Assembly (NCBI RefSeq): GCF_003781945.1
Contig: NZ_RJJW01000011.1
Location: forward strand, 61,975 to 125,974
Source of the DNA: Halorubrum sp. CSM-61
GTDB lineage: Archaea; Halobacteriota; Halobacteria; Halobacteriales; Haloferacaceae
Direction: 5' to 3'
Length of the DNA stretch: 64,000 nucleotides
Of the stretch, positions 16,371 to 24,794 are shown piece after piece (the stretch's first letter is position 1; every line of letters begins with the position of its first letter). Under the pieces are notes generated by a model. That model made no database searches. It was not told the DNA's origin and saw only the letters and a list, made by a program, of their open reading frames with translations. The position numbers and the translations under genes are program-made.

Positions 16371-17126
16371 TTAAGTACCGTCTCCGAACGCCTGCGAGAA
16401 GAGCGTGTCAGTCACGGTCCGGAGGTGCTCCGAGACCGTGGACTTCGCGAGGTCGAGGTCCGCGGCGATCTCCGCGGCGGATGCGCCGTCGCCGTCGAAG
16501 TATCCCTTCTCGGCGGCGACGGTAGCGATCTCGGCCTGTCGGTCGGTCACGCCCGCGAGGTCGATCGGAACGACGTCGCGACAGGAGTCGTCTTCCGCGC
16601 TTCGGTCGCCGCGATCGACGCACAGCCGGCGCAGCTCCACCCCGAGCCCGGCGGCCTCGCACTCGTCGACGATCGCCTGCAGCTCCTCGTGACCCGTCAG
16701 CACGAACGAGACGAGCAGCTCGCCGTCCACCATCTCGGTCCGGCGCGGCGACACCGGGAAGCTCGCGAACGCCGACGGGAGCCCGGCGCACGAGCAGCCC
16801 TCGCAGACGCTTTCGACGGTCGAGTGCGAGGCCGGACCGGCGGGACCGTCGGCGCCCGTTTCGGTCTCCACCGGGCCGATCGCGACGCCCCCGTCGGTCG
16901 CGGGGCGCTCGCAGGTGATCTCGTAGCGGCCGTGCGCCTCTCCGGCGAACTCGACGAGGTCGAGGCCGCTCGGCGGGTCCTCGGGTGGATCGGGAGTGAC
17001 GAACTCGACGCGAGCGTCGTCGGCGTCGACGCGGAACTCCTCGACCGACGTGTCGGACGAGAGCGCGGCCACGGGACAGCCCTCACAGGCGGAGACGGCG
17101 AGTTCGACGTGGATCCCGTTGGTCAT
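16371..17126 (-). CDS. NarO/DmsR-like cysteine-rich HTH-10 regulator
   Basis: A 251-residue regulator. It has two cysteine groups in the sensory part, ACEGCPVAAL near the N-terminus and VCEGCSCAGLPSAF mid-protein, plus RRLCVDRG and DSCRDV. The C-terminal HTH-10 domain reads VTDRQAEIATVAAEKGYFDG then AEIAADLDLAKSTVSEHLR. This architecture matches the NarO/DmsR group of haloarchaea, which activates anaerobic respiration genes, the cysteines probably holding an oxygen-sensitive metal centre. It lies upstream of the nos operon in the same direction. A TATA-like stretch at 17151-17158 is 25-32 bases ahead of the ATG. Confidence 0.78.
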   Translation of the reverse strand: MTNGIHVELAVSACEGCPVAALSSDTSVEEFRVDADDARVEFVTPDPPEDPPSGLDLVEFAGEAHGRYEITCERPATDGGVAIGPVETETGADGPAGPASHSTVESVCEGCSCAGLPSAFASFPVSPRRTEMVDGELLVSFVLTGHEELQAIVDECEAAGLGVELRRLCVDRGDRSAEDDSCRDVVPIDLAGVTDRQAEIATVAAEKGYFDGDGASAAEIAADLDLAKSTVSEHLRTVTDTLFSQAFGDGT

Positions 17127-17150
17127 GTCTCCGTGTAGGGACTCGACGGG

Positions 17151-17158
17151 CCATATAA
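17151..17158 (-). promoter_or_regulatory. TATA-like box of the NarO-like gene
   Basis: On the minus strand GTTATATGG lies 25-33 bases before the ATG at 17126, consistent with a leaderless transcript. Confidence 0.5.
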
Positions 17159-17282
17159 CGACGAGAGGTTTCCAGCTCGGTGAAAACGCTTCCACGGAGT
17201 CGACACCGCTTCCGGGGCGGTTCCCCCCGCGACCCGTTCCGGTTGGCGCGCCCTTTTGTCGTCCCGGGGAGAACCGGGAGCC

Positions 17283-18080
17283 ATGCCGCCGCTCGAACTC
17301 CTCCTCGGCCTCGGCACGTCCGGACTCGACGATCCGGACGAGTGCCGCGCCACCGTGACCGCCGCCCTCGAAGCGGGGTACCGCCACGTCGACACCGCGC
17401 AGATGTACGACAACGAGGCCGCCGTGGGCGAGGGGATCGCCGCGGCCGACGCGGACCGCGACGACGTGGTCGTGGCCACGAAGGTCCACCCCGACAACCT
17501 CGCCCCCGGAGACGTCCGCGAGACCGCTCGCGAGAGCCTCGACCGGCTGGGGCTCGACCGCGTCGACCTGCTGTACGTCCACTGGCCGATGGGCGCGTAC
17601 GACCCGGAGGCGACCCTCCCGGCGTTCGACGCGCTCAGGGAGGACGGGCTCACCGACCACGTCGGCGTCTCGAACTTCACGCCGGCGCTGCTGCGGGAGG
17701 CCGACCGGATCCTCGACGCGCCGATCGCGGCCCACCAGGTGGAGTGTCACCCCCGGTTCCGGCAGCCGGAGCTCCGCGAGCTCGCGGCCGAGTCCGACCA
17801 CCGGCTCGTCGGCTACTCCCCGCTGGCCCGCGGGGACCTGTTCGACGACGACGAGTTCAAGCGGATCGCCGACCGCCACGACCTCTCGCCGGCGGTCCTC
17901 GCGCTCGGATGGGCGCTCGCCCGCGACGTGACGCCGATCCCGAAGGCGACCGGCGACCACGTGACCGAGAACCTGCGCACGGTCGACGCCGAGGTCCCCG
18001 CGGCCGCCCTCGACGCGATCGATGCGCTGGAGCAGGGCGAGCGTCGGATCGATCCCGACGACGCGGCGTGGAACCGGTGA
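17283..18080 (+). CDS. Aldo/keto reductase
   Basis: A 265-residue oxidoreductase of the AKR superfamily, reducing aldehydes or ketones with NAD(P)H. The catalytic tetrad is visible: Asp and Tyr in YRHVDTAQMYDNE, Lys in VVVATKVHPDN, and His in LLYVHWPMG. The signatures DHVGVSNFTPALLREA and a late IPKATGDHVTENL (cofactor 2'-phosphate region) are also present. Slightly short but complete for the small archaeal/bacterial AKRs. It is divergent from the NarO-like gene and convergent with the phosphotransferase at 18099. Substrate unknown. Confidence 0.93.
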   Translation: MPPLELLLGLGTSGLDDPDECRATVTAALEAGYRHVDTAQMYDNEAAVGEGIAAADADRDDVVVATKVHPDNLAPGDVRETARESLDRLGLDRVDLLYVHWPMGAYDPEATLPAFDALREDGLTDHVGVSNFTPALLREADRILDAPIAAHQVECHPRFRQPELRELAAESDHRLVGYSPLARGDLFDDDEFKRIADRHDLSPAVLALGWALARDVTPIPKATGDHVTENLRTVDAEVPAAALDAIDALEQGERRIDPDDAAWNR

Positions 18081-18098
18081 TCGCCCCGCCGTAATCCG

Positions 18099-19106
18099 TC
18101 AGACCGCGTCCAGACGCGCCCGAAGCTCCGCGTCCGCCCGCTCGACGAGCGACTCCAGCGGTTCGTCGAGGTACGGTACCCACTGGTCGATAAAGCCCGA
18201 GCGCCCCAGCATCCGGACGACCTCGTACACCGGACGCCGCTCGGCGAACCCCGGCGGAAGCCCGCCGGCGCGGTCGCGGTACCCCCGATACAGGGCCTCC
18301 GCGTACCGCTCCGGACCCTCGCTGTCGAACCCGTTGAGGAGCTGGTCCTCCGCGCGGACCAGATCGCGGGCCGGATCGCCGACGTGCGCGAGCTCCCAGT
18401 CGATCGGGACGACCCCGTCGGGACCGGCGTCGGTGTCCGATCCGGTGCCGCCCCCTGCCCCGTCCCCGTCGACCACGAACAGGTTCGGCTTCGCCACGTC
18501 GCCGTGGAGCAGCGCGGCCGGGGCGCCGCCAAGCCGGTCGCGGTTCGCCTCGACGCAGTCGAACACGGCGTCGTAGTGGTCCGCCAGTCGCTCCGAGGTG
18601 CCGATCTCGCAAGTCCGCTCGATCGTTTTTAAGAGTACGTCCGGCCACGGTGCCCGGTCGAGGTCGAGTCCGCCACGCGCGTCGCTCCCGACGATCTCCC
18701 CGTGGGCCTCGAACCGCTCCGCGTGGAGAGCCGCGAGCGTCGCGCCGACGCGGTGGAGGAGTGCCTCTCGGCGTATTTCATCGGAGTTATCCCAAACCCC
18801 GAGCAGCTCGCGACCCGGTGCGGGCGCGGTGACGAGGTACGGCACCGACGCGTTCGGGTCGCCGGCGAGCACCGCGGGACCCGCGACCGACCGCTCCGCG
18901 TCGAGGTACCGGAGCACGGCCAGCTCGCGGGCGATTCGTGTGCCGTCGTCGTCGACGGCGACCTTACAGAAGGCGCGCGCCCCGTCGGCGAAGGCGACGC
19001 CGACCGTCTCGTTGGCGCCGTTCCACGAGGGACCGACTCCGAACGTCCGGTCGACGGACCGGTCCGGGAACGCCTCGCCGAGGGCGGTTTCGACCCGCTC
19101 GTCCAT
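18099..19106 (-). CDS. APH-type phosphotransferase
   Basis: A 335-residue kinase-like protein. LVTAPAPGRELLGVW is the hinge region, AALLHGDVAKPNLFVV is the Brenner-type catalytic loop (HGDxxxxN), and VPIDWELAHVGDPARDLV is the metal-binding DFG equivalent (here DWE). This is the aminoglycoside/choline/homoserine kinase fold (APH family). A loop of Gly/Asp between the catalytic loop and DWE (about 15 residues) is longer than usual. True substrate is unknown; many haloarchaeal members act on metabolites, not antibiotics. Confidence 0.88.
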   Translation of the reverse strand: MDERVETALGEAFPDRSVDRTFGVGPSWNGANETVGVAFADGARAFCKVAVDDDGTRIARELAVLRYLDAERSVAGPAVLAGDPNASVPYLVTAPAPGRELLGVWDNSDEIRREALLHRVGATLAALHAERFEAHGEIVGSDARGGLDLDRAPWPDVLLKTIERTCEIGTSERLADHYDAVFDCVEANRDRLGGAPAALLHGDVAKPNLFVVDGDGAGGGTGSDTDAGPDGVVPIDWELAHVGDPARDLVRAEDQLLNGFDSEGPERYAEALYRGYRDRAGGLPPGFAERRPVYEVVRMLGRSGFIDQWVPYLDEPLESLVERADAELRARLDAV

Positions 19107-19127
19107 GCCCGCGTGTCACGCGCACCG

Positions 19128-19138
19128 GATGTTAAAGA
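19128..19138 (-). promoter_or_regulatory. TATA-like box of the phosphotransferase gene
   Basis: CATCTTTAACA on the minus strand lies 22-32 bases upstream of the ATG at 19106. Confidence 0.35.
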
Positions 19139-19171
19139 TGCTGTCACGCTTGTTAACACGAGGCGGTAAAA

Positions 19172-19181
19172 TGCGGTTATA
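19172..19181 (+). promoter_or_regulatory. TATA-like box upstream of the 701-residue protein
   Basis: GGTTATATAG. Transcription about 25 bases later would start near 19205, next to an ATG at 19209 that opens a 16-codon frame (MTDSLITVVGLSEGRD) in a different frame from the main gene. Confidence 0.45.
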
Positions 19182-19251
19182 TAGCTCCAGAATCGGCGAA
19201 TCTCGGGAATGACCGACAGCCTCATAACTGTTGTCGGACTATCAGAAGGCC

Positions 19252-21357
19252 GTGACTGACGACGAGGTCGACGGGCGGGTCGGGTTCGAGACGGAGGGAC
19301 GGACGCTGCACATCCGCGACGGCTTGGAGGGAGAGACGTTCCCGCTTCGGTTCGATCGGGAGCCGCAGCCCCGGCCGGCGCTGCCCGAGCTGTTTCCCGT
19401 TCCCGTGGATCGAGCCGTCAGCTTCGAGGCCGAGTCGGTTTCTATCCCCGCCTACTCGTCCGTCATTCTCCGCGACGCCGACGGGGAGCTCATCGCGCAA
19501 CTCGACGACGCGATGGACTTCCCGCGAGCGACGTACATCCTCGACATCACCGGCGTGACGAAGGCGTTCGTTCGGATACCGGACGTCTCGATCTCCGCGA
19601 CTGGGGCGACTGAGTTGGAGTCGATCGAACTGACCTTCGACTCCCCGACCACCGTTACGGTCGGGGCGCGATCGCTCCACACCCGCCCGGAGGCGACGAT
19701 CACCGTCCCGGACGACCCGACCGCGCTCGCCGAGGCGGTGTCCGTACTCGGCTCGTCGATCAAGGAATTTTCCCCGGAACGCTCGTGGCCGACGCTCCGC
19801 GGGTATCCTCCCCGGATCCGGCTCGGCGACGAGCTCGACATTCCGAGTCCGCTCGTCGAACCCGACACCGGGATCGAGATGGTCGTGCGGCCCACCTACG
19901 CCGACGTGTATCGGCTCTCCACGCTGGCGTACTACCTCGGTGCGAGGGTGGTCGTCGGCGACGCGCCGGCGGTCCGGCTCGAAAACGGATACGTGGAGCC
20001 GTTACCCACCGACGGGGTCGCGCTCGAAGAGCGCGTCGAGGAGCTACTCCGGACGTGGTTCTTCCTCGACACCCTCGCGCGGACGGAGGGGTACGTCAAA
20101 TCCGACCGATACGAGTACGAACAGGTCGGTTCGGAGCTTCCCTTTTACCCGCCAAGCTTGGCCGACAGATCGATGAGCGAGCGACTGATGGAATACTTAG
20201 AGGTCGATCCCGAGACCGTGGCCCCGTACGTACCGGCGTGGCCCACCGAGGCAGTGCTCCGACCGGTCCCCGAGTCCGCGGAGCTCCTCCCGCATCTTGC
20301 GCACGTGCTCGCTCCGGTCCGTACCCGGGGATCGAGAGATCCGACCGCAGACACACCCGTCGCGCTCGCGACGTCTCCGTGGATGAACCGCGAGGAACGG
20401 GACGCAGAACTAGATATGACCCCCTCGCCGGACGACGTCCCCTCTCCGTCGGGAACGGCGGTTCTGACCCCGTCCAGCTACGAAAACCGATTGAATCGAA
20501 CGATGACGGCCCGCGGTGACATCCGAGTTGTTTCCCTAATCGATTCGGCGGAGCGGGCGGAGAGGTTCCGTCACGCGCTCTGCGATCCGGAGGTACCGGG
20601 TGCGATCGGGTCGTGGGAGGTGATAGCCGGTCCCGATGCGGACACCGTTGCGTCGGTCCTCTCGGACTCTGACATCGACATCGCGTACTGCGGTTTGCCG
20701 ACCCAAGACGGTCGGATCGTCGCCGCGAACGGAACCGTTTCAGTCGGAGATCTCGGGTCGGCGCCAGCGCTCGCCGTATTCGAGGGACTCGGCGATCCCG
20801 CGTTTGGTGTTTCGATGGTCGAAAGCGGCGGGCTGTCCTCGATCGTCACTGAGGACGCTCTCGATCCCGATGTATTCCGGTCACTGACCGGTCTTCTGTC
20901 GTTCGGCGTTTCGACGGCGGCGAGCGTTTCTTCGTGTGGGATCGGAGCCGCGCCCCGAGTGCGGATCGTCGGCGATCCGGGAGCCGAAATCGCCTCTCAC
21001 AGCTATTTGATCATGCAGATATCCCGAGCGTGGTCGGAGAGCCCGACGTGTCATCGTATCGAGCACGGATCCTCACTCTCGTTGTCGGCACGCATCGGAA
21101 TCGAACAAAAGCAGTTATTCGAGTCGTTCCAACCGAAGGCCGAACTGAGTGGAAAGGTGAGCAGAGGCGGTTCTACGCTCGACACCTCGGAACTCCTCAA
21201 GCTGCTCGAACAGGGCGACGCGGTCGTTCGACTCAACGGTCGCCTCCTGTTACCGGAAGACGTCGAGGAGGAGGCCGACATCGAACGGATGGCTCGCCAG
21301 CACCTTTCCGAAGGCGACGAGTCGCCGGAATACACGCTCGACCGTCGCTCCGAGTGA
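19252..21357 (+). CDS. Large conserved haloarchaeal protein of unknown function
   Basis: A protein of about 701 residues that I do not recognise. It begins VTDDEVDGRVGFETEGRT from a GTG at 19252 (an in-frame TTG at 19231 would add seven residues). It has no signal peptide or membrane segment. The first 170 residues are beta-rich (for example VSIPAYSSVILRDADGELI), then comes a mixed domain with VRPTYADVYRLSTLAYYLGA and a late domain with IDIAYCGLPTQDGRIVAAN and FEGLGDPAFGVSMVESGG that looks like an alpha/beta (CHAT- or caspase-like) fold. TATA-like GGTTATATAG at 19172-19181 precedes it by some 70 bases. The codon usage is less GC-rich in the second half. Confidence 0.8.
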   Translation: MTDDEVDGRVGFETEGRTLHIRDGLEGETFPLRFDREPQPRPALPELFPVPVDRAVSFEAESVSIPAYSSVILRDADGELIAQLDDAMDFPRATYILDITGVTKAFVRIPDVSISATGATELESIELTFDSPTTVTVGARSLHTRPEATITVPDDPTALAEAVSVLGSSIKEFSPERSWPTLRGYPPRIRLGDELDIPSPLVEPDTGIEMVVRPTYADVYRLSTLAYYLGARVVVGDAPAVRLENGYVEPLPTDGVALEERVEELLRTWFFLDTLARTEGYVKSDRYEYEQVGSELPFYPPSLADRSMSERLMEYLEVDPETVAPYVPAWPTEAVLRPVPESAELLPHLAHVLAPVRTRGSRDPTADTPVALATSPWMNREERDAELDMTPSPDDVPSPSGTAVLTPSSYENRLNRTMTARGDIRVVSLIDSAERAERFRHALCDPEVPGAIGSWEVIAGPDADTVASVLSDSDIDIAYCGLPTQDGRIVAANGTVSVGDLGSAPALAVFEGLGDPAFGVSMVESGGLSSIVTEDALDPDVFRSLTGLLSFGVSTAASVSSCGIGAAPRVRIVGDPGAEIASHSYLIMQISRAWSESPTCHRIEHGSSLSLSARIGIEQKQLFESFQPKAELSGKVSRGGSTLDTSELLKLLEQGDAVVRLNGRLLLPEDVEEEADIERMARQHLSEGDESPEYTLDRRSE

Positions 21358-21425
21358 CGAAGCCGCGCCGAACACCTTTCGGTTCACCGCGGAGTTTTAT
21401 TTCCCTTCCCGACCAACGCCTACTC

Positions 21426-21575
21426 ATGCCCCAGATCCACCTCGACGAGGAGACGGTCGAGCGGCTGGACGCGCTCCGGATCGACGACGAGGAGTACGAC
21501 GAGATCGTCAGCGAGCTCATCAATATCTACGAGGCCGAGGAGCTGACGCTGTTCCGCGGGAGCGACTACGATTAG
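21426..21575 (+). CDS. Small protein, ribbon-helix-helix-like
   Basis: A 49-residue acidic protein, MPQIHLDEETVERLDALR then DEEYDEIVSELINIYEAEEL. The pattern of a short beta strand followed by two helices is that of ribbon-helix-helix DNA-binding antitoxin-like proteins, of which haloarchaea have many small families (DUF7557-like). A TATA-like TTTTATTT lies about 30 bases upstream. No toxin gene is adjacent, so a free-standing regulator is more likely than a toxin-antitoxin pair. Confidence 0.7.
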   Translation: MPQIHLDEETVERLDALRIDDEEYDEIVSELINIYEAEELTLFRGSDYD

Positions 21576-21625
21576 GGCGCGGGAGCGACTCCCGCGTCGA
21601 CGCCGTCGCCCCACCCGTCCGCACC

Positions 21626-22090
21626 CTACTCCTGATACGCGACCCGCACCTGCTCCCACTTGCCGACCTCTTCGAGGTGCGCCTGTAGCTCGTCGGCGTA
21701 CTCTTGGACGAGTCGCTCGGCCGCCTCCATCTCCTCGTCGGAGGGGCCGTCGTTCCCGCTCCCGCCGCCGAACCCGAGCGCGCCCTTGATCGAGTCGACG
21801 AGCCCGCCGCCGGACCCCCCGCTCCCGCCGGCGTCGCCGCCGGGGGCACCGCCCATCGCCGCGACCTGCGACCGGACGTTCTCGAGTTCCGGCATGATCG
21901 CCGGGAGGCTGGAGGTGTCGGCGACGATCCGGGCGTCCTCGGGGTCGTCGGCGTCCTCGATCTCGAACTCGGTCGCGGTCATGATCAGCCCCCACTCCTG
22001 GCTGGAGAACCGCGAGGCCGACACCCGGTCGTTGAACTGGTTGTCGACGGTCATGCGCTCGCCGACGATCGCGTCGGTCCATTCGCTCAT
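21626..22090 (-). CDS. DUF5799 family protein
   Basis: A 154-residue acidic protein. SEWTDAIVGERMTVDNQF, SASRFSSQEWGLIMTATEF and ARIVADTSSLPAIMPELEN fit the haloarchaeal DUF5799 family. The middle is a Gly/Ser-rich linker (GGAPGGDAGGSGGSGGG) and the C-terminus is a helical, acidic segment ending EQVRVAYQE. No function is known. It is divergent from the halocyanin gene at 22173, with 82 bases between the starts. Confidence 0.75.
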   Translation of the reverse strand: MSEWTDAIVGERMTVDNQFNDRVSASRFSSQEWGLIMTATEFEIEDADDPEDARIVADTSSLPAIMPELENVRSQVAAMGGAPGGDAGGSGGSGGGLVDSIKGALGFGGGSGNDGPSDEEMEAAERLVQEYADELQAHLEEVGKWEQVRVAYQE

Positions 22091-22142
22091 ACGCCCTCCT
22101 TCGGCGGTGGCGGTAAAAGCCCCTTCCCTCGTCTACGATCGG

Positions 22143-22150
22143 CATTTATA
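22143..22150 (+). promoter_or_regulatory. TATA-like box of the second halocyanin gene
   Basis: CATTTATA lies 23-30 bases before the ATG at 22173, a leaderless arrangement. Confidence 0.55.
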
Positions 22151-22172
22151 CCGCCCACCGCGTCGATCCGGT

Positions 22173-22580
22173 ATGACCGACCGAACGCGTCGAGAGGCGC
22201 TCGCGGCGGCGACGGCACTCGCCGCCGCGTCGCTCGCGGGCTGTGCCGACGCCGTCATCCCGGGCGGCGAGGAAGACAATCCGGAGCCGACCGACCGGAC
22301 GGGCGAGGAGCGAGTGACGGTCGCCGTCGGCGCCGATGCGGGGTTCGCCTTCGCGCCCGCGAACCTCGTCGTCGACGCCGGAACGACGGTCGTCTGGGAG
22401 TGGACGGGCGCGGGCGGCGCGCACAACGTGGTCGACAGGGGCGGCGCCTTCGAGTCCGAACTCACCGGCGAGGAGGGACACGTCTTCGAGCACGCATTCG
22501 GGGAGGCGGGCGTCTTCGAGTACGTCTGCACGCCGCACCAGACGCGCGGGATGGAGGGGCGGATCGAGGTCGTGGAGTGA
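22173..22580 (+). CDS. Halocyanin-type blue copper protein
   Basis: A 135-residue small blue copper protein. The N-terminus has Arg-Arg (DRTRREALAAATALAAAS) and a lipobox ending LAGC, so Tat export with a lipid anchor is likely. The cupredoxin domain has ligands His in GGAHNVVDRGG and Cys, His and Met in YVCTPHQTRGMEG. It is close in sequence to the C-terminal domain of the halocyanin at 4047 but lacks the long Gly-Ser-Asp linker. It stands outside the nos cluster, so it may serve another membrane electron-transfer chain. Confidence 0.92.
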   Translation: MTDRTRREALAAATALAAASLAGCADAVIPGGEEDNPEPTDRTGEERVTVAVGADAGFAFAPANLVVDAGTTVVWEWTGAGGAHNVVDRGGAFESELTGEEGHVFEHAFGEAGVFEYVCTPHQTRGMEGRIEVVE

Positions 22581-22613
22581 GTCGGGTGGAGGTCTCCACC
22601 GCCGCGGCCTCCC

Positions 22614-22649
22614 GCCGTCGGGTTACCGCAGGCCGTCGGGTTACCGCAG
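22614..22649. repeat. 18-base tandem duplication over the menC stop
   Basis: GCCGTCGGGTTACCGCAG occurs twice without a gap (22614-22631 and 22632-22649). The second copy includes the menC stop codon and its last residues; the first copy is a downstream duplicate of it. Confidence 0.85.
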
Positions 22650-23720
22650 ACCGTCGAACGCGTCGCCCGCGAGGCCGGGACCGCTCGGCACCGGTATCTC
22701 GCCGTCCGCGACCGGGCAGGGGTCCGGAGCGAGGTCGTCGTCGAGAAGCGAGCCGGTGGCGAGCCCGCAGGGGGCCACGTCGGGGATCGCGGCGGCGACG
22801 TGGACCGCCGCTGTGCGCGCGACGACCGCGTCTATCGTGGTGGTGACGACGGGTTCGACGCCGGCTTCTCGCGCGCGCTTCGCCACCGCCAAGGCCCGGT
22901 CCGGTCCCCCGAGCGCCATCGGCTTCAGGACGACGGCGTCGGCCGCGCCGGCGTCGAGGACCGCGTCGAGTCCCCGGCTCGCGAGCGACTCGTCGAGGGC
23001 GATCGGGACGTCCTTCTGACGGTCCCGGAGCGCGGCCGCCCCGTCGAGGTCGTCGGCCGGCAGCGGTTGTTCGAGGTACGCCAGACCGAGCGGGGCGAGG
23101 CGCTCGACCGCTTCTCTGGCGGTCGCTCGGTCCCACGCACCGTTGGCGTCGGCCCGGAGGGAGACGCCCTCGCCGACCGCCCGCCGGACGGCTCGGAGGC
23201 GGTCGACGTCGGCATCGAGATCGCGCGCGCCGACCTTCACCTTCAGGCAGTCGAACCCCCGCTCGACCGCCGCCTCGGCCTCGTCGACGGCGGCTTCCGA
23301 GTCGCCGTCGCCGATCGTCGCGTTGACCGGGACCGTCTCGGCGGGCGCGGGGAAATCCTCGTTCTCTGCGAGGTGCTCGGAGAGGGAGCGGCGGGCGTCT
23401 CGGGCGGTCGCGTCAGCGAGCGCGAGCGCGAGGCCGTGGCGCGCGGCGGGCGTCTCGACGGGATCGAGCCGGGAGACCGCGTCGGCCGGAAGTTCCCTTT
23501 TTTCGTTCCCGCCGCCGACCCCGCGAAGCGCCGCTTCGCACGCCGACAGCGACTCGGTCCAGCCGGGGAGGGGCGTCGCCTCGCCGAGGCCGAGCGCGGG
23601 GACCGACCCGCCGTCGGCCTCGGGATCGACGGCGACGAGGAACCCCTTGCGCCGATCGACGGCGCCGCGTGCGGTCTGGAGAGGGGCCGTCAGTCCGAGC
23701 GAGAAGGGGCGGAGCCGCAC
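22641..23720 (-). CDS. menC: o-Succinylbenzoate synthase
   Basis: A 359-residue enolase-superfamily enzyme that dehydrates SHCHC to o-succinylbenzoate in menaquinone synthesis. Landmarks are FDCLKVKVGARD (Lys pair of the KxK motif), LRADANGAWDR (metal Asp), AYLEQPLPADDL (metal Glu), PIALDESLASRG (metal Asp/Glu) and VVLKPMALGGPDRA (second catalytic Lys). Length is normal. It is just upstream of menA on the reverse strand (three bases between menA stop and menC start), which makes a menA-menC transcription unit. Confidence 0.92.
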   Translation of the reverse strand: MRLRPFSLGLTAPLQTARGAVDRRKGFLVAVDPEADGGSVPALGLGEATPLPGWTESLSACEAALRGVGGGNEKRELPADAVSRLDPVETPAARHGLALALADATARDARRSLSEHLAENEDFPAPAETVPVNATIGDGDSEAAVDEAEAAVERGFDCLKVKVGARDLDADVDRLRAVRRAVGEGVSLRADANGAWDRATAREAVERLAPLGLAYLEQPLPADDLDGAAALRDRQKDVPIALDESLASRGLDAVLDAGAADAVVLKPMALGGPDRALAVAKRAREAGVEPVVTTTIDAVVARTAAVHVAAAIPDVAPCGLATGSLLDDDLAPDPCPVADGEIPVPSGPGLAGDAFDGLR

Positions 23721-23723
23721 GGG

Positions 23724-24653
23724 TCAGACCGCGAGGCCGACGGCGAACGCGACCGCGTACGCCGCGAGCAGTTTCCCGGTCGATTCGAGGGCCGGATTGA
23801 GCGCGTCGCCGGCGGTCTCGGTCACCACGGTGCGGGCGACGCCGGCCGCGAGCGGGAGGGTCGCGAGCGGGAGGAGCACGGCGAGCCCGTACCCTTCCGC
23901 GAGGAACCAGAGGGGGGTGAGGTACGCGAGCGCGAGCAGCGCGAGGAACTGGCCCCGCGAGAAGCGGTAGCCGAACCGGACCGCGAGGGTGCGCTTGCCC
24001 GTCTCCGCGTCCTCCGCTAAGTCGCGGACGTTGTTGACGACGAGGATGTTCGTCGACAGCGCGGCGATCGGGAGGCTCGCGACGACGGCCGCGAGGGTGA
24101 CCGTCCCCTCCGGGATCCAAAGCGGGAACGCCCCGGCCGCGAGCGCGGCGGCCTGGACGTAGTAGGTGCCAGTGACGGCGATCACGCCGAAGAAGACGAA
24201 CACGAACAGGTCCCCGAGCCCGTGGTAGCCGAGGGGATAGGGGCCGCCCGTGTACGCGATCCCGGCCGCGACCGAGGCGAGCCCGATCGCGAGGATCGGG
24301 ACGCCGCCGACGTACACGAGGGAGGTCCCGACGAGGATCGCGGCCGCGAAGGTGAGCCACATCGCCCGCTTCACCTCTCCGGGTTCGATGAGGCCGCTGG
24401 CGACGACGCGGGTGAACCCCTCGCGGTCGTCTGTGTCCGCGCCCTGGATCGCGTCGTAGTAGTCGTTCGCGAAGTTGGTCCCGATCTGGATCAGCGCCGC
24501 GCCGACGAACGCCGCGAGCGCGGGCAGCGGGGCGAACACCCCCTCTCGAACCGCGAGCCCGACGCCGACGATCACCGGCGCCGCCGCCGCGGGGAGCGTC
24601 TGCGGCCGCGCGGCGATCACCCACGCCCGCCGCCGCGACACGTCGATACTCAT
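23724..24653 (-). CDS. menA: 1,4-Dihydroxy-2-naphthoate polyprenyltransferase
   Basis: A 309-residue UbiA-family membrane enzyme that prenylates DHNA to demethylmenaquinone. Nine hydrophobic segments are visible. The two Asp-rich Mg2+/diphosphate motifs are NFANDYYDAIQGAD and NNVRDLAEDAETGKRT. The ATG at 24653 was chosen because the longer open frame adds a stretch lacking family similarity. It is followed by menC in the same direction. A TATA-like CTTAAGCTTA lies at 24679-24688, 26-35 bases ahead of the start. Confidence 0.93.
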   Translation of the reverse strand: MSIDVSRRRAWVIAARPQTLPAAAAPVIVGVGLAVREGVFAPLPALAAFVGAALIQIGTNFANDYYDAIQGADTDDREGFTRVVASGLIEPGEVKRAMWLTFAAAILVGTSLVYVGGVPILAIGLASVAAGIAYTGGPYPLGYHGLGDLFVFVFFGVIAVTGTYYVQAAALAAGAFPLWIPEGTVTLAAVVASLPIAALSTNILVVNNVRDLAEDAETGKRTLAVRFGYRFSRGQFLALLALAYLTPLWFLAEGYGLAVLLPLATLPLAAGVARTVVTETAGDALNPALESTGKLLAAYAVAFAVGLAV

Positions 24654-24678
24654 TGTCGTCGGTAGGGCCGTGCCGTCC

Positions 24679-24688
24679 CTTAAGCTTA
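24679..24688 (-). promoter_or_regulatory. TATA-like box of the menA-menC unit
   Basis: CTTAAGCTTA 26-35 bases upstream of the menA start; leaderless arrangement. Confidence 0.45.
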
Positions 24689-24794
24689 CCATCGGGGAAG
24701 CGACGCGGTGCCGCAACGAACCGTTCGTGGCATCGTTCCCGGCGAACGCTACCGAGTCACACAAGCCTATGGCCGCGGGCGGAGAGTCCCGTCC

